DNA from: Diplocarpon mali
Taxonomy: Eukaryota > Ascomycota > Leotiomycetes > Helotiales > Drepanopezizaceae
Direction of reading: 5' to 3'
NCBI GenBank assembly: GCA_024741835.1
Contig: JAENRP010000075.1
Span: forward strand, 62,001-126,000
DNA: 64,000 nucleotides
Of this stretch, positions 11,651 through 25,023 are shown one piece after another. Position 1 is the first letter of the stretch, and every line of letters begins with the position of its first letter. The notes below the pieces were generated by a model that did not search any database, was not told the DNA's origin, and saw nothing but the letters and a program-made list of their open reading frames with translations. Made by a program: the position numbers and the translations under genes.

Positions 11651-13046
11651 TGCATGAGTCGAACGTGGCCAAATGGAGGAGCGTTCAATGAGAGACGATC
11701 GCATAGCATTGCCCAGTCTCCGGGGTAAAGTAATGAATCTCCAAACACCTGAACCTAAACCAGAGGCCCCTCGTCCCAACGTGTGATACTCAAAGCAAGA
11801 GTCTGTCATCCTTTCCCTCATCCCGCGAAATTACCACCTGCTCGGCCAAGGTCGGTTCGTCTCCTTAACCCGTGACGAATCTTTGCCTTTGAGCCTACCA
11901 AGTGCACCCAGTCTTCTTCAAAAACAGCCGAACCCTAGCTTCCGTGCGCGATAACTCTCTCGGCTCACGAGTGTGAGATGACCCCTTGTCCATGATTTGC
12001 ACTGCGCAGAGTCAGCGGGCCAGGCTCCGAAGATGGCCACGATCTCCAGCCAGGAGAACGGCGGGGTGGTGGCGATATGTCGAGGAAGGGGAGTATTCAC
12101 AAGTTTGTCGTTGACCGAAGGGCTGGCTTGGGTCTTGGCATTCGCTTATTGGCAATCTGGCAAAACAATGACTCCCGGAACCACCTTCCAGGGCGGAGGA
12201 GCAGGAGGGTAAGGTGAAATCTTCCAACGCCGTTCTCAGAATCAAAGCGGAAGATTGAATTCTTGGTGGAGCTTGGAATTGAAGGCAGCTCCTAGACATA
12301 TTTACTTGTAACAATTCTAACTACTGACTTAGGTTGGAAACTTCAATCCAGCAAGCAACTTGATTTGTGTATTGGAAGCTGCCACAAATACAACGCATCG
12401 AATCAAGCGAGTAAGAAGGAGCAACCAAGCCAGTTTAATGTGTATATTGTAAAACCTCTTGGTCTGCATCACCATAGTGCCCATACGCTAGCTTTACCTC
12501 GCTCCATATCCCCTCAAACCCTGCACACCTCCAACTCCATCCGAATCACCAAACACCTTGGCAGGAAATGAAGAAGCGCCCACCGGTTGGTAGGGTATCA
12601 TCATCCTCAAATTGACACAAAGATCGCAAAAATCCCTTGTCGTTTCTCCCCATTCTCAGATAGCACATCCTTGTATTTCCCCCACATTTGTACATAAAAA
12701 AAGGTAAAAAGTAGCAGCCGAGACAAGGCTCTTCTCACAGCAATATGTCAAGGCGCTAGTTGGGGATCAATGAGACCAAGCTTTTTTGTTTTTTGGGGGG
12801 GGGGGTTCCCCTGCAAATCGAAATTGGAGGGAAAAAAGTCGAAGAAGAAAAAAACGAGCCAAATTTATGAATGCAGCAAATGACCAAACGACCCAGGTTC
12901 AAATAACGCCTTGTACGAGCCCATCTCTGCCGCACGTGGCCGATGAGTAACCATAACGCCCCGCTGAGTCGTATCAAGAGTTAATGGTTCAGAGCCCCGA
13001 GTGACGAGTTCTGACAGGAAAGAAAGTAGGTTAGAAGAAAATCAGG
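11651..13046. other. Convergent intergenic region with an 11-G run
   Basis: Lies between the 3' ends of the rightward 2EXR gene and the leftward RIM15-type gene, so it should hold two 3' UTRs. It contains a T-run followed by eleven Gs at 12795-12805, a likely place for sequencing length error. No coding frame shows a motif. Confidence 0.4.
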
Positions 13047-16000
13047 CTATCGACCATCTCTGCTGTCAGGTCGAGCTGCGATGGCGTCGGTGCGGTGCGA
13101 AGCCGCCGACGGGCCTCGCGGGGTTTGATCCACGTCCATTGGATCAAATTGTGACGATGATGGTGGCCTGGGAGTCTCGTTCATACCAATCTCGAACACA
13201 TTTTCGCCAGGAGTTGTGAAGACCTCAGGAGGCGTCAATGTTGCACCAGTGATCTCCGATGCCGCTGGAGGCTCTTCAATGACCGTTGGTGGCGGCTCGA
13301 CACTGTCTGCGTGGGCATCAGACGTGGAAACAACGCTTCCACGACTATTGGTACGCATCATTTCCGTGCTTAGCTTCGAGCCGCGATGTGACCTTGGACT
13401 CGTCTTCTCACGGACCGAAACATCCCCTAGGACTTCATCCTCGTCATCTCCAGACTCGGCGCATTCGTGTCGGCGCTTCTCTATCGATTCTCGCTTGGCC
13501 CTCATCGTCTCAAATGATCTCTGTCGCACGGGAGTTTTTGGAGCCGCCACCATTACTGCCAGGGCGGATTTTTCGTGGAGATGAGCCGGTACGGCCTTGG
13601 GCAGATCGCGCGAGTCTTGGATTGCTTCCTCGCCAAGTCCGAGACCAGGGTCGGCCCATTCCTCCGTAGCTCTACGAACACTGACATGGACTTCCTCATT
13701 CGAATGAGTTTCGAATTCTCCAAAAGCACTGGAGTTCAGAGAATCGGTTCGGCTCGACCCTCTGAAGCTCCCAGGCATGTGGGCGTAGCTCGAGGAACTG
13801 TTAGAAGTTGGACTGTCCTCGAGTCTCAGGTTCTCCTGTCGTAGTCCTGACGGCGGCGCGAACCCAAGTGGATTCGATGTTATCTGCCCAGGCAAGGGAG
13901 CTTTCCACTGACAAAGGCGGCACATGGCTTCTGTCAATTTTGATGTCGTTGGCGGCTTCTCGATCAGAGCATCGAAGTGATGAGGTGCCTGCAATTCCTT
14001 CAGATAGCCGGTCACAGCAACGATGGGGGTAGCCGAGTTGGCATTCTTAGTATCTCTGATCATCCGAGCAACATCCGCTCCGTTGATTTGCGGCAGCTTG
14101 AACTCCATCATGATGATATCAAACTTGATCTCGCTCATAGCGTATCGCATGGCTTCAGCACCATTCGAGACTGTGATGGTTCTACATCGCAATTTCTCGA
14201 GCAATTTCTCCATGACCATCCGTGAGACAGGGTGATCTTCGCAGATTAGAACGTCAAGCGGGCGAAAAGCAGGCCCGTCTGCCAAGGTGATCTGAGACAA
14301 GCGCCGAGAACTCTGTCGCCGGCGTTGGACACGAAGGAGCGCATTTGCTTTGTCGCCTTCGTTGTCCGATGACGACGGTGACATATCGAAGACTTGGCTT
14401 CGTCGCTTTCGATGCGGAAAAGGATCGGCCGGAACAGGGCTGCCTTCTTGCGACCCAACTGTCTGAGCGCGAGCCCGGGTCGAAGAGCTGCTTGACTGTC
14501 TCGGTGTTTGCAGCTTCTGCGGTGATACGGCTAGTGGCGGCGGTCCGCCTCCCCGACTCTTGATTGGAGACGATACTGCAGACGAGGTTTTCTGGAGACT
14601 CGAAGAAACGCGAGGAGCTTCAAAGAAGCTACCCGGGGCCAACGAGTTGCTTGATTGATGCGACAGGCTAGAGGAATTGCTGGAAGCCTTGCGGCGTCCC
14701 TCGCCGTTCTGGCCCGCCACAAAGGAAACGAGTAGTGGCGAGGATGGCTGTGAGGCTCTGCTAGGAGATGAGCTTGCCTGATTGAATCCAGACGGGGATG
14801 CAGGCCTGTTGGATGCCTTTGCATTGGAAAGCGTTCTCTGAATAGGCATGGGCAATATGGGGCTGCCTGCGAGAACCGGTTCCGGAGACGTTGCCACATT
14901 GGGCCCAGCACTGCTAGAGCTCGTTCCAGTTGGTGTCTTACTCTGGGCAGCCATTGCCTCCGCTCGAAGCTTTTGTATCACGTCCTTGTTTGCTTTCTCC
15001 AGAACCGGTAGGTTCTTGAAGGAAAAATTACCAAAATCATCAGCGACTACAGGCTCGCTGAGTCTGCGGCTCTTCGTGTCTCGTACGTGTGGTGGAATGT
15101 GCAGCGGCATCAAGTTACGCTTGACCGAATTGACCTGGGATCTAACGCGAGACAGAGCATCATGAGGTCGCTCCTGGTACTCGGCACTCGCTGAAGTCGC
15201 TGGTGGTGAGGACTGATCTTCCATTTCCTCCGCAAAGGATTGCAAGGTAGCACCCCGAGCATCGAAGTATTCCGTATCCTCGGGATTTTCGGGTGCGGGC
15301 ACGAATTGCGCATCGTCTTCGAGAAGCTTTTCCCAATTCATGCCCTCAAACCACGCATGATTTCGAATTTCTTCACCTCCGCAGGGGAACTTGTCGTCAT
15401 TGTTGGCACCCAGTCGATCGCGCGGCTCGAGGCAGAGAAGCTTGTTCATCAAATCTTTAGCCTCGGAAGAGACATCGAAATCGCCTTCGTCAGGCCAAGA
15501 TATTCTCCGCGCGAGGATGTTCTCGAACACTTCATCTGGAGTGGATGCATGGAACGGAGGGTATCCGTAGAGGAATTCGAACAGAATGCAACCTACAGAC
15601 CACCAATCACTCATCTCATCCTGGCCAACACCGTTGATAGTTTCAGGCGCCAGATAATCTGGAGTGCCAACAAACCGGCGGTTGCTGTCGTCGGGGTCGA
15701 ACAATGCCATCGGAGGCGGCATCATACTGGTTTGTGGAGGTGTATTGCGTATTTCCGAGCTCGTTTGACTGGTGGCTGGGTACAGGGTGGGCAAGTCAGG
15801 CGAATTGCTGCCATCATTCTCGCTCAGTTCCTCGATGGGCGTTCTCCTCTGGTTCATGAAATTCTGAGCCTGGCTATCATTGAGCGAAAAGCTACTGAAC
15901 ATCTGGTTCAGGGCATCGCTCCCGCCACTATCGCTTCTGCCACCGGCAGCATGTCGAGAGTCTTTGTTCAGAGTATTCTCACGGCTCAGGTTGAAGTAGG

Positions 16001-18801
16001 ATGGGGCTGCCAAGCTACCTGCAAGATCCGGCGTCATCTGAGGCGTGGATCCTGGTGAGTGATGGCCCGGGAAATCGAACGAAGTTGATCGGGAAGAACT
16101 GATAGACATGGTGCGTGTAAAAGGGCCTTGCTTGAGCAGATCCGGAGCAGATTCGTTCGCTGCGCCGTTAAGAACACGCTTCTGACGACCAATCAATCCC
16201 ATCCTCGACAAGCCAAAATCAGTCAGCTTCAGGTGGCCTTTTTGGTCGATGAGAAGGTTATCAGGCTTGAGATCTCGGTGAACGATTCCACGGTTATGGA
16301 GATGCTCGACGCCTAGAATCACCTCACCGAGGTATTTCTTTGCCCAGTCCTCAGGCAGGCCACCAAGAACTTTGATGAGAGACGCGCAGTCTCCTCCGTT
16401 CAGATACTCCATGACTAGGTAGAGATAATCTTTGCTTGAAAAGGTCCAGTAGAGCTTGGCGACAAAGTCGCTTTCCCCTTGCCACATCATGATAGCTCGT
16501 TCTGCCTTCACGTTGGTGACTTGGTTCTTGGCGACCATATCCGCCTTTTTCAAGACTTTGATAGCATAGTAATCCCCAGTGGATCGCTTCTTGGCAAGGT
16601 AGACACTTCCAAAGGCGCCCTTGCTGATGGGCTTGATGATTTCGAAATCCTTGATAGACGGCGGCACAGCCCGGGCCTGCGGTGCGCTGACCGAGTTCAG
16701 GCGGGGAGAAGGGGGCTGGCGCGATGGATCCGAGCCGGCAGCTGATGACTGACGCCTATGGTGGTGGTGGGTCGGCACTAGAGCCGGCGAACTGAACTCA
16801 CTCCCAGGAAGCATGGGAGATGCTGTTGGGGAGACGACTCCTTCGTGGGCCACTGGCAAGGCACGGGGCTTCGAGATACGAAGGGGAGACGAAGGTTGGG
16901 GAACCCGGACGGGAGATTCTTGTCTATGTGGCGAGGAGGTTCCCGGAAGAATGATGCTTCGTCGGTGGCGTTGTCGAGAGCTAGCAGCACGTCGAAGATC
17001 AGTGAACTCAGACACGGGAGATTCGGTTCGTCCTGGCCGAGACACTCGGGACGAGGATCTATGGCTGCCATCACTATCTGCACCAGCATCGCTCTCGAAG
17101 AAGAGCGACTGTCGGCGAGAACCTTGAGACTGGGAGAGTGTGCTGTGCTGGCCTATATGCGACCGTGGCGTGGGGCACTCCTTTGGGCTGCTTGACCTGG
17201 TCGACAACGCACTTGAGGATGCTCTACGGTCTCCATTTCGACCCATCTCAGCTCCTCGCAAGGCAGCTGCCAACGAAGACGGGGCGTCAAAAGGCCCGCT
17301 AAAGAAAACCTCGTCGTTGGCAGGGATTTTCTCGGCCTCTTCATCGGAATCCGTAAGATGCCCAGCCGCGATCTTGGCTGCTTTGCGCAATGCCTCGTCA
17401 ATACAGTCTTGGACGATGACTGAGAATTCGATCCGTATACGCTCCGAGTACTCGATGATTCTGCGGTGGCGTAAGACCGCTTCTACCTTTGCCTTGGCGG
17501 CTTGCTCACTATCCTGACAGAGCACGGACAGACCCTGCTCTTGTTCCAGGGTATTGTTGGTTGGGGATTGCCATTGCATCACCTGAGATATCCGTGATTC
17601 TGACTGCGGAGATTGGGTGCGAAACTCGCCAGGAGGGTGGGACGAGGCGTCCTTGATGGCAGGCGTGCTGATTTCCAGGGCCGTGTCGCAGAGATCCAGC
17701 AATAGCTCGACTATCCTGGCCTGGGGTCTTCGTACGGCGAATGACCGGGCGCGGGCATGACCAAAGCCAGACCTGGACGGGTCTCTTGACCTATCGGATG
17801 GTGTGCCTGGAGAGGCGGTTCCAGAAGAAGAAGAAGAAGACGGATTCGGACCAATTGGCATACCCTTGTACTCAGCCTGCGGTGGTGCTAGAGCAGGCTG
17901 ATCGCCAACAATCGGCCGAGTCTTCCGGGCTTCGAGGGCATCGAGGACTTTCACGATAGCGTGGCGATGCTCAGTCAGATTCTCTTGACACATCTGAACC
18001 TCCATCTCCGCCTTGTGCTCTTGTAGACATAGCTCTGTGTGCTTCTCGAACCACCAGGGAGGGATTTGACGTTCACAGATCCGGCAGAGGACCGGAAGAG
18101 GTGGTGCATGGTTACCCGGATCGTCCAAACCAGCTTCGGCCAGTGTTGTGAGATGGCTTGCGAGGACTTCGGCTCCAGAGCCGAGGGCGTCGACAATTAC
18201 GGCCGGGAGGTCGATTTGAATCTCTCGTGGGGCTATCCACGGTCTGATCATCCACATCGTCTAGACGTTCCTGTTAACAGAGACCTGAGTCCAGACTCAT
18301 GGTACCTACGTGACTCTCTCCCCCGGATGATCGGTCATACACCATAATTCCCTGGCCCTCCAGCTCAATCGTTGCAGGTGCGCGAGGTGTCACGGCCTCG
18401 TCCCCTTCATCCATGCAGGTATCGATCGGAGCCAACTTCGACGCAGGGCCTAGTTGGACTGAAAAGCGAATGATCTGGCTCCGGGAATCATCCTTCTTCA
18501 TAGAATCCACCACGTCCGAGAAGACTTCCTTGTTCTCGCCCATCAGAAGATCCTTGATTTGCTTTCCCTGCACCGACTCGAAGCTGGTGCCGATGACATC
18601 AGTCCACGAGGGGCTGACCCATCTGATTTTCCCATTTAGGTCGAGATCCATGATGACATTCAAAGTCTGTTCGGCAGCTTCGCGCAGGTCCTCTCTCTCC
18701 TCCCGAATATCTGCGCTCAGAGAGCGTTCCATCAGGCCAAAAGCTTGTGCCCGTAGTTGGCCGACAGCCGGTGGCGCCAGCAGACTGCTTTCTCCCTCCA
18801 T
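13047..18801 (-). CDS. RIM15: RIM15-type PAS/AGC-kinase/receiver protein kinase
   Basis: Nutrient-responsive kinase; in yeast Rim15 acts below TOR, PKA and Sch9 and drives quiescence and stress genes through Igo1/2. Exons 18801-18310 and 18260-13047 (49-bp intron, donor GTAGGT, acceptor TCTAG) give 1,901 residues. Order: PAS domain about 38-155 (LNVIMDLDLNGKIRWVSPSW); Cys-rich zinc finger about 222-242 (LCRICERQIPPWWFEKH); Ser/Pro-rich linker; kinase about 704-1131 with glycine loop ISKGAFGSVY, AIKVLKK, HRDLKPDN, DFGLSRMG and GTPDYLAPE; receiver-like domain about 1498-1616. A long insert separates DFG from the activation segment, as is typical of this family. In the receiver the usual phospho-accepting Asp is Glu (IIMMEFKLP), while the late Thr and Lys (VAVTGY, IEKPP) remain. 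First ATG after a stop is used. Confidence 0.95.
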
Positions 18802-19217
18802 CGTTGCGAAGATTCCCCGGAATCAGACGCTGCCCCAACATCGACCGTGTGTGAGCGTGAGTGGTCCAGTGTTCCCGGGTGGAATTCAGCCCAGTGTTCA
18901 TTCACGTCCCTTGGTATGCGTTCTCGTGGCGTGTGAGTCCCCAAGACGTGTTTGAAAGCGACCGGGTTGTCTGGCAGAGAGCCTCGTGCTAGCAGGTCGC
19001 CGAGACTCGAGACATCATGGGAATTGATGATGATGTCTCTGGTGGTTGATTGCAGGCTAGTAAGCGCCCTCCGTGAGGGGGATTTCGAGGGCAGGTCTTG
19101 TGTCGAGACAAAGCACGCCGGCCCGCGGATTCGCATCCGGCCCTAGCTATCGTCCAGAGAGGCTCTTCGCCGCCAGAGAAGTCGGACTCCCAGGCGAGCA
19201 GCAATGTCGTGGGCACT

Positions 19218-19241
19218 GTTGTTGTTGTTGTTGTTGTTGTT
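19218..19241. repeat. (GTT)8 microsatellite
   Basis: Eight perfect GTT units followed by a near-match. It lies about 420 bp upstream of the RIM15-type start codon, so it could be in the 5' UTR or promoter. Confidence 0.9.
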
Positions 19242-20492
19242 GATGTTGTCGGCAAAAAACCGGGCGAGGTGACTGGAGTTGAGACTAACTGAGGCCTGGT
19301 CGGGGCTGGCGCTCGTAATCCAGTCTGGGTTTAGCTCTGATTCTACTGTAGACAAGCTCTCCGCTTGCCGAGCTCGACAAGGACAGTTGGGCCAATGAGT
19401 GGCAGACATGGGAAGGATCTTGGGCTGGCAGCAGGATGCGTAAGAAACCGTAAATACTGTACAAATAGCTGTCGGACGATGCGTCAAGGGGCATAATTAC
19501 GATGCGTTTGGGTGCGTTGTCTTGGATACCGAGGAGGGGGCTGTACAGGTCGGTATCAGTCACGTATCAGTCACGTTCAAGCCTCCCTCTACCTGCCAAC
19601 TATTCTCTCTGATTCTCAACAGAGGGCCGGATTGATGAAGCCTGCAGTCGATGTTCTTATGTTTTTCGCGTGAGCATGGAAACTGTTTGCTGGAATGTAT
19701 CCAGTTTCATCTACGCTCGGCCTGCTGCTCATGATTTGCGTGGCCGATGTGTTTACTCTGCTTGTCTCTTTCGTACTGGGTGTGTACTTTTGATGCAGAG
19801 CCAGTTAACGGCCGCATCAGACCGACCTCGATGCACGAGCTACAGCATAGCAACGACCTGCTGCGAGCCTCTGCTACCAATCACAGAAGCAGCACGATCG
19901 TCTTGCTTCTCCGTCCCCCGAAGTCCACAGCTCAACTGCGCTGCGTCGCCGAAAAACAACAACTTCAACACTAAGCGACCCGTGAAGCCATGCAGCGAAT
20001 ACCCCTTTCCGTGACCGTGGCGACTGAGACTCGAAAGATGGAGCGCGACGTTTTGGATCGGTATGACAGCTGCAATGCGACCAATTTTCCCGCATCAGTC
20101 GCGCCCGATATCTGCTTTAATCTCTCCCATCATCAGGTCCCGTCCGACATCCCCAACGTCAGCCGTGGCATCGGTATGTTGCCGAGTCAGCGATCGTCTT
20201 CTTGCCAGGTGTCAAGGGCGCGCTGTGAGTCTCCGAGCCTTCTCCCCACGACTCGCCAACAGTGATCACACATTTTGGTTGCTTCTCGCAAGGATGCAAT
20301 CTTCCTCCCTGGCGGGACAGCAGGCCAAGCTCAGCCCCTGGTTCTATGTTCCTCATGCTTCCCCGTGCACGACGTCAACAAACGACATCGACAAACGACA
20401 TCAACAAAGACGACAACGACGAAATCTGTACAGGAGCACCTCAGCAGTACCTCCATGTGGCCCTGCGAGATCCATGGATCCTCCCCTCCCGT

Positions 20493-20528
20493 TCCCTCCC
20501 CTCTAATCGCTCCCTCCCCTCTAATCGC
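20493..20528. repeat. 18-bp tandem duplication
   Basis: The 18-mer TCCCTCCCCTCTAATCGC occurs twice in perfect tandem. No gene overlaps it. Confidence 0.9.
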
Positions 20529-21238
20529 TCCCGGATGAACAACAGCTCGAGTCGCATTATCACGCCGCATACAGTAGTACGTACATGAAAAGCAACTCAA
20601 CGCAACTCACCTCGCCCTGCACACCCGCACCGCATGGCCACGATATACTCGTAGAAGTACAGCTCTGCATACACCTCTGCATGCACTGGCCCCGTGACCC
20701 AGCCAGGAACCTCGCCGTCCTTGTCCGGCAGCGCATCGTCGCCGTCTCACCAAACAGAGCACGCACCAGTCGAATCTCTTCGCTCTCCCCGTCACCGCCG
20801 TCACCGTCAGCAGGCATCGGTCTCGGGCGCCCTCCCTTCTGTTCAGATCTGGGGTAGGAGTAGAATAGCACGGCAACCACTGGCCACCCCCCCCCCTCGG
20901 CCAATTAACTCAAGACTGGCTGGGCATGGGCTGCCTATCACCGGTATCACACGACGACAGCAGAGACGCCGCTCCTCGAGCCAAAGCAATAATGGGTAAG
21001 TTTCGACACGAGTGTGACAGAGATCGCGTCTGTCGAGTCATTGTGAACTGCACCGTCATCGCGGATGCAGACACTCATTCACCCGGAATGTGGAGTCGGT
21101 CTGCTGACCAGCGTCGCAGAGCATCAGAGCCGTCACGTGCAGCAGGACCGCCTTGCCAATTATGCAGGTGATGGTGCGACTCGGACAGCTTGAGCTCTTG
21201 ATTGTAATGCTACACAGTAGTGCTCGTCAGATTGCCAC

Positions 21239-21274
21239 CCTTGGTTCTGGCCTTGGTTCTGGCCTTGGTTGCGG
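21239..21274. repeat. 12-bp tandem repeat, three copies
   Basis: Unit CCTTGGTTCTGG, two perfect copies and a third with a mismatch. Non-coding as far as I can see. Confidence 0.85.
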
Positions 21275-23827
21275 CGAGAGTAAAGTTAGGCCGAATCTGT
21301 AGAGGACCGAGGCATATTTCCAAGAAACCGTTCTCTGGAATCACCTCCTCCGAGTAGGTAGGGAGACCTCCAGCCAGCATGCCCCCGCCTCCCACTGGGC
21401 CCTGTTCTAGCTATTCCAGGTCTCCTCCTATCTGCGTACTGGCGGACTCCCAGCCGCCGATCATCTTCTGATCTCGCGCTCTGTTCCAGAGAAGAAAACA
21501 CCAGCTCGGCTTATCTGCGTCTGTCCAAGCCTCCCCTCCCCTTTTCTTTTCCCCTCAACTGGACCATTCCTGAAACCTGCAAAGCTGCATCTAGAGAGCT
21601 TTCCTTGCTCTCAGACCCAGTCCCCGGGCACGTGCCGTATCCGCTCCAGATTCCCTCCTCGCATCCGCACTGCATCCGCACTGCGTCTGCGGCGGAAGGA
21701 CGGGCACGGCAGTTACTCTGATCTTGACGGGTCAAGAAGGTTTAGCCTCGTCGAACACGAGTCCTACAGCGTAAGTCTCAGAAGATCGCTTCCGGCCAGT
21801 CCTAGCGGGGCCAGACCGCTTTCTGGAGGCGTAAGCGAGAACGTGGTGTTTACTTCTCTGCGGCCCTCTGTGAGTAGACTTTCTTCGAGAGACGACCCGC
21901 GGATTTGCAGTCGGTGTCTGGTGGGATAGGACACTGATTCATCCCCTCCATCGAGAACTAGGCGACGTCGTTCTCCAGGTTCAGCAGAGCCGGATCCGCA
22001 TGTTGCTGATGTGTCAAATGCAGGTGCAAGATGTGCCCGTCGCCGGACCGGGCTCGATACCATACGTGGCGTGGCGCCTGACACGAACTTTTCTTCTTCG
22101 GAAGGGTCCGAAGACTTCGGCTTACGAACAACTATAAGACTGATAAAATGTAGCCGCGCTGCCGAGTGCAATACTGTCTCGGAAACACGCCCATCAGCCC
22201 AGAAATTGAATGATATTTGCAACAAGGCTATTGAACGACGTGACCCTCCACCGCCGAATATGTTATGTCGTGACTCTGACCACGCTTCTCCGTCCCGAGC
22301 TGATTCGAATCGCTTTGCGGAATTGACGTAAATATTTACGCGGACGAGGGCATATATATTATATATATTTATATATACATGCATTCCCCTGCGCGACAGT
22401 GCTCCAAATTATTACTATCCTACGGTACAGCGGGTATCTTTTATCCCCTGTCTTTTGAGCATCATATCTCTCTCCTCGCAAACCAGCCCCAGCCCCAAGG
22501 AAAAAGGGAGAAACTACCTGCCGCCCGGTTCCGCTCTATTACGCGAGAGAGCCCCCTGGTCGGTATTTATTACTTTTAATTTCCATCCAGAACTAAATAT
22601 ATTATATGATTTTCAATTACTCCCACCCATTTTTCTTCTTTTCAATCGGAAGCAAAAACGTCCCCAAAGGCCCCCTCGTCAACAGAGCACAAGACAGAAG
22701 ACACCCGCTGTCCCCTCGCACACGCCCGGCACCCTCGGGCCCGCTTCTCGCCACGGGATCCGCTCCCGATCCTCAGCTGCGCGCATGTCGTAGCCCCTGG
22801 CCTGCTTACACCCACCCGCCAGCCAGGTCGGGGAGATAATACGCGCCGACACGGGGAATCCAGAAACACGCTCCGTGAGAAAACGGATTGGCCCGTAGAT
22901 GCGACCATAGAAAGCCCTGTTCTGTGCCCCTTTGCTCTTGAAGCTGTTCAAGAGAGAGCAGGCGGGGGGCCGCTGGAATACTGCAGACACGCGTCGTGCG
23001 GTGTTTGTAGGCGTCCTGTCTAGCGGGGATGATTCAACTTCGAGAAATGCCAAGAGCGAGCGTAGCGGTGGCAGCGGAGTTGCGGTGTTTCCATCCAGCT
23101 TTTTCCCTCTCTCTCTATCCTTCTCGTGAAAAGCTTTACCGCGTTTCCGAAGAGCTTGCGAGTCTGGCTTCCAATGACTTCGGTGCGTGACTTGGCTTCG
23201 GGGGGTGTCGTGTGTGGCATTGGTGTTTGATGCTCTAGTAGGCTTGTCTGTGCTCCGTCTCGTGACGTGTTCGATGTCACTCTTGTGGAGGGGTTGATAG
23301 TCAACTATGAGCTGCAACATTGGGCCTGTTGGCGGTGATGAGATTTTGGCGGTGCGACTCTGCTCGATTTATTCGGCATCTTCTGTTTCGCTGTCATGCG
23401 GTATACAACATGCTAGATGAGACATCGTCGGTTGGATTGCCATTCATTGCTCTCTATTCATACTACTGATACCGCCGTTACCTCCCTCTCGATGGGTACA
23501 GTACAGACCGAGGCCCGCAATCGATCGTCTCCTCCACGGATCCCTCTCGCGCCACCTGATGCCTCTCCCTTTTCCCTTCACATCAGAGGAACCTGTCCTG
23601 GTTCGGATGGCACTTGAGCTGAGCGTAGATTGAGGGCCGAAACGCGATATAGAAGAACCAAGATATCTTCTCCCGTGATGCTGAGGATCTCGGGGCGAAG
23701 AGAAGCAACGCATCAGAAGAAAGGCAGGAGCAGGCAGCTGGCCCGATATACAGACTTTGAAAGGCGAATATATGCACGAAATCAAACGCAGCGTCCTCTT
23801 CTTCGAATCTCGTTTCGAGGATGCAGC

Positions 23828-25023
23828 TCAAGAAAGCTTGTCCGTGTAGAACTCCATCTTGGCGTACTTGATTTCGGGTACCTTGAAATCCGGGTGTTTC
23901 TTGGCCATATCAGAGAGAAAGAGTTCCCACGGGAGGCGTTGCCGAGTGCTCTCGTCGAACTCTTGTACCTGGATAGAGCTCATCTTGAAAGATTTCTCCG
24001 AGCTTCCATGGTCGCCTTCGGCAATCAGTGACAATGTCTCCAAGGCAGTAAACTCCCTCAGAACCTCGAAGACGGACGCAAATATCCTCTCAAAGTATGT
24101 TGCGTCGACTATAAGGCTGATGCGCTCATAATCGAGCTCACTGATCAACGTCCTAGGCATACATGACGTGGCAATATGGCGAACCGTACGCTTCAGAACT
24201 GAAGGGAAGGCCTGCGGGGTTTCATACATCCAGATATCGTACCCCGGCTCCGGTCCCATGTTGAGGTTGTAATAGCATAACAGCGTGTCCGTGGCGGGGT
24301 TGAAGCACAACGGGCTCAGATTGAACATCTTCAATGGACCCAGCACCTTTATCCGCTCCTCAACAGTCCCGGGCCGGGTCCCGTATGTCTGGTAGACCTT
24401 CAATGCAGCCTCTCGAGACTCCCGGTTCACGTGCATGAGAGTAGGATCTTGACTTCGGTTATCAGGGACGAGGCCTCTCTTGGTGGGAAAGATCTCCAAG
24501 AACGCGCGTTTGAACACGATACGCGGAGGAAGGTCTGCGAGGGCAAGTTCCCACTATGGCACAGTTAGTGCTGCTTTCTATGAATAGTCGCGTCGTTGGC
24601 CGGTCCTGAGAACTCTGCATGCATGGATTATCTCATAGGCCTGCGATGACCAGCGTATTGACGAAGTGAGTGAGAGGAGGATACATACAATCACAAGCCG
24701 CATCTCTACTGGCAGGTTAGGGAAGATTGTGAAACTTTGGAGAACTAGAATCACAGGGTAAGCATTTCACTTTTTTTGCCAACGGCGATCATACCAGTGC
24801 TTTGGTGCGGATCATAGCCCACCGGGTCTCTGGAAGGCGAGGCCGCGTCCCAGGGTGTGTTGACTCCGTCGAGGACCGTCGAAGCTCCTAGTCGGACGGA
24901 CGGATGAAGAATCAGAGCAGTGCAGGTATTGGGAGTCGAACCCGTTTCTTCTCCGCTCGTGGAGGACATCTTCGACGCTGTCTTTGTTTGTGTTGTGACG
25001 ATGGGGCTTATGTTTGTTTTCAT
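23828..25023 (-). CDS. 2EXR-domain protein
   Basis: Three exons: 25023-24795, 24744-24689 and 24553-23828. Donors are GTATGA and GTATGT, acceptors TTCTAG and CCATAG, and all phases agree; the product is 336 residues. The small middle exon plus the start of exon 3 rebuild the family signature FTIFPNLPVEMRLVI followed by WELALADLPPRIV (about residues 80-110), and exon 3 carries HVNRESREAALKVYQTYG, the second conserved block. The N-terminal 75 residues are Ser/Thr-rich and low complexity. The start is ATG 25023; a second ATG 18 codons later is also possible. Function of the family is unknown. A decayed relative lies immediately upstream (25444-26110). Confidence 0.75.

Larger units (their letters stand above)
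18802..23827. other. Five-kilobase region without a supportable gene
   Basis: Lies upstream of the RIM15-type start. Leftward frames of 206 codons (22384-21764) and 213 codons (23320-22679) begin with ATG, but neither shows a domain, a splice partner or protein-like composition. Several short tandem repeats occur (listed separately), plus an AT-only tract near 22350-22378. It may hold a long 5' UTR or promoter for the kinase, or an unrecognised non-coding transcript. Confidence 0.4.

Noticed and set aside
10667..11821. 384-codon leftward open frame over the 2EXR gene
   Set aside because: It is the antisense of a well-supported gene in GC-rich sequence, has no ATG-associated family signal and composition typical of shadow frames.
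21764..23320. Two leftward frames of 206 and 213 codons with ATG starts
   Set aside because: No motif, no splice partner, low-complexity Arg/Ser/Pro-rich composition; frames of this size arise by chance in this base composition.
24920..24945. tRNA T-loop-like sequence GGGTTCGACTCCC on the minus strand
   Set aside because: It lies inside exon 1 of a 2EXR gene and no cloverleaf can be formed around it.
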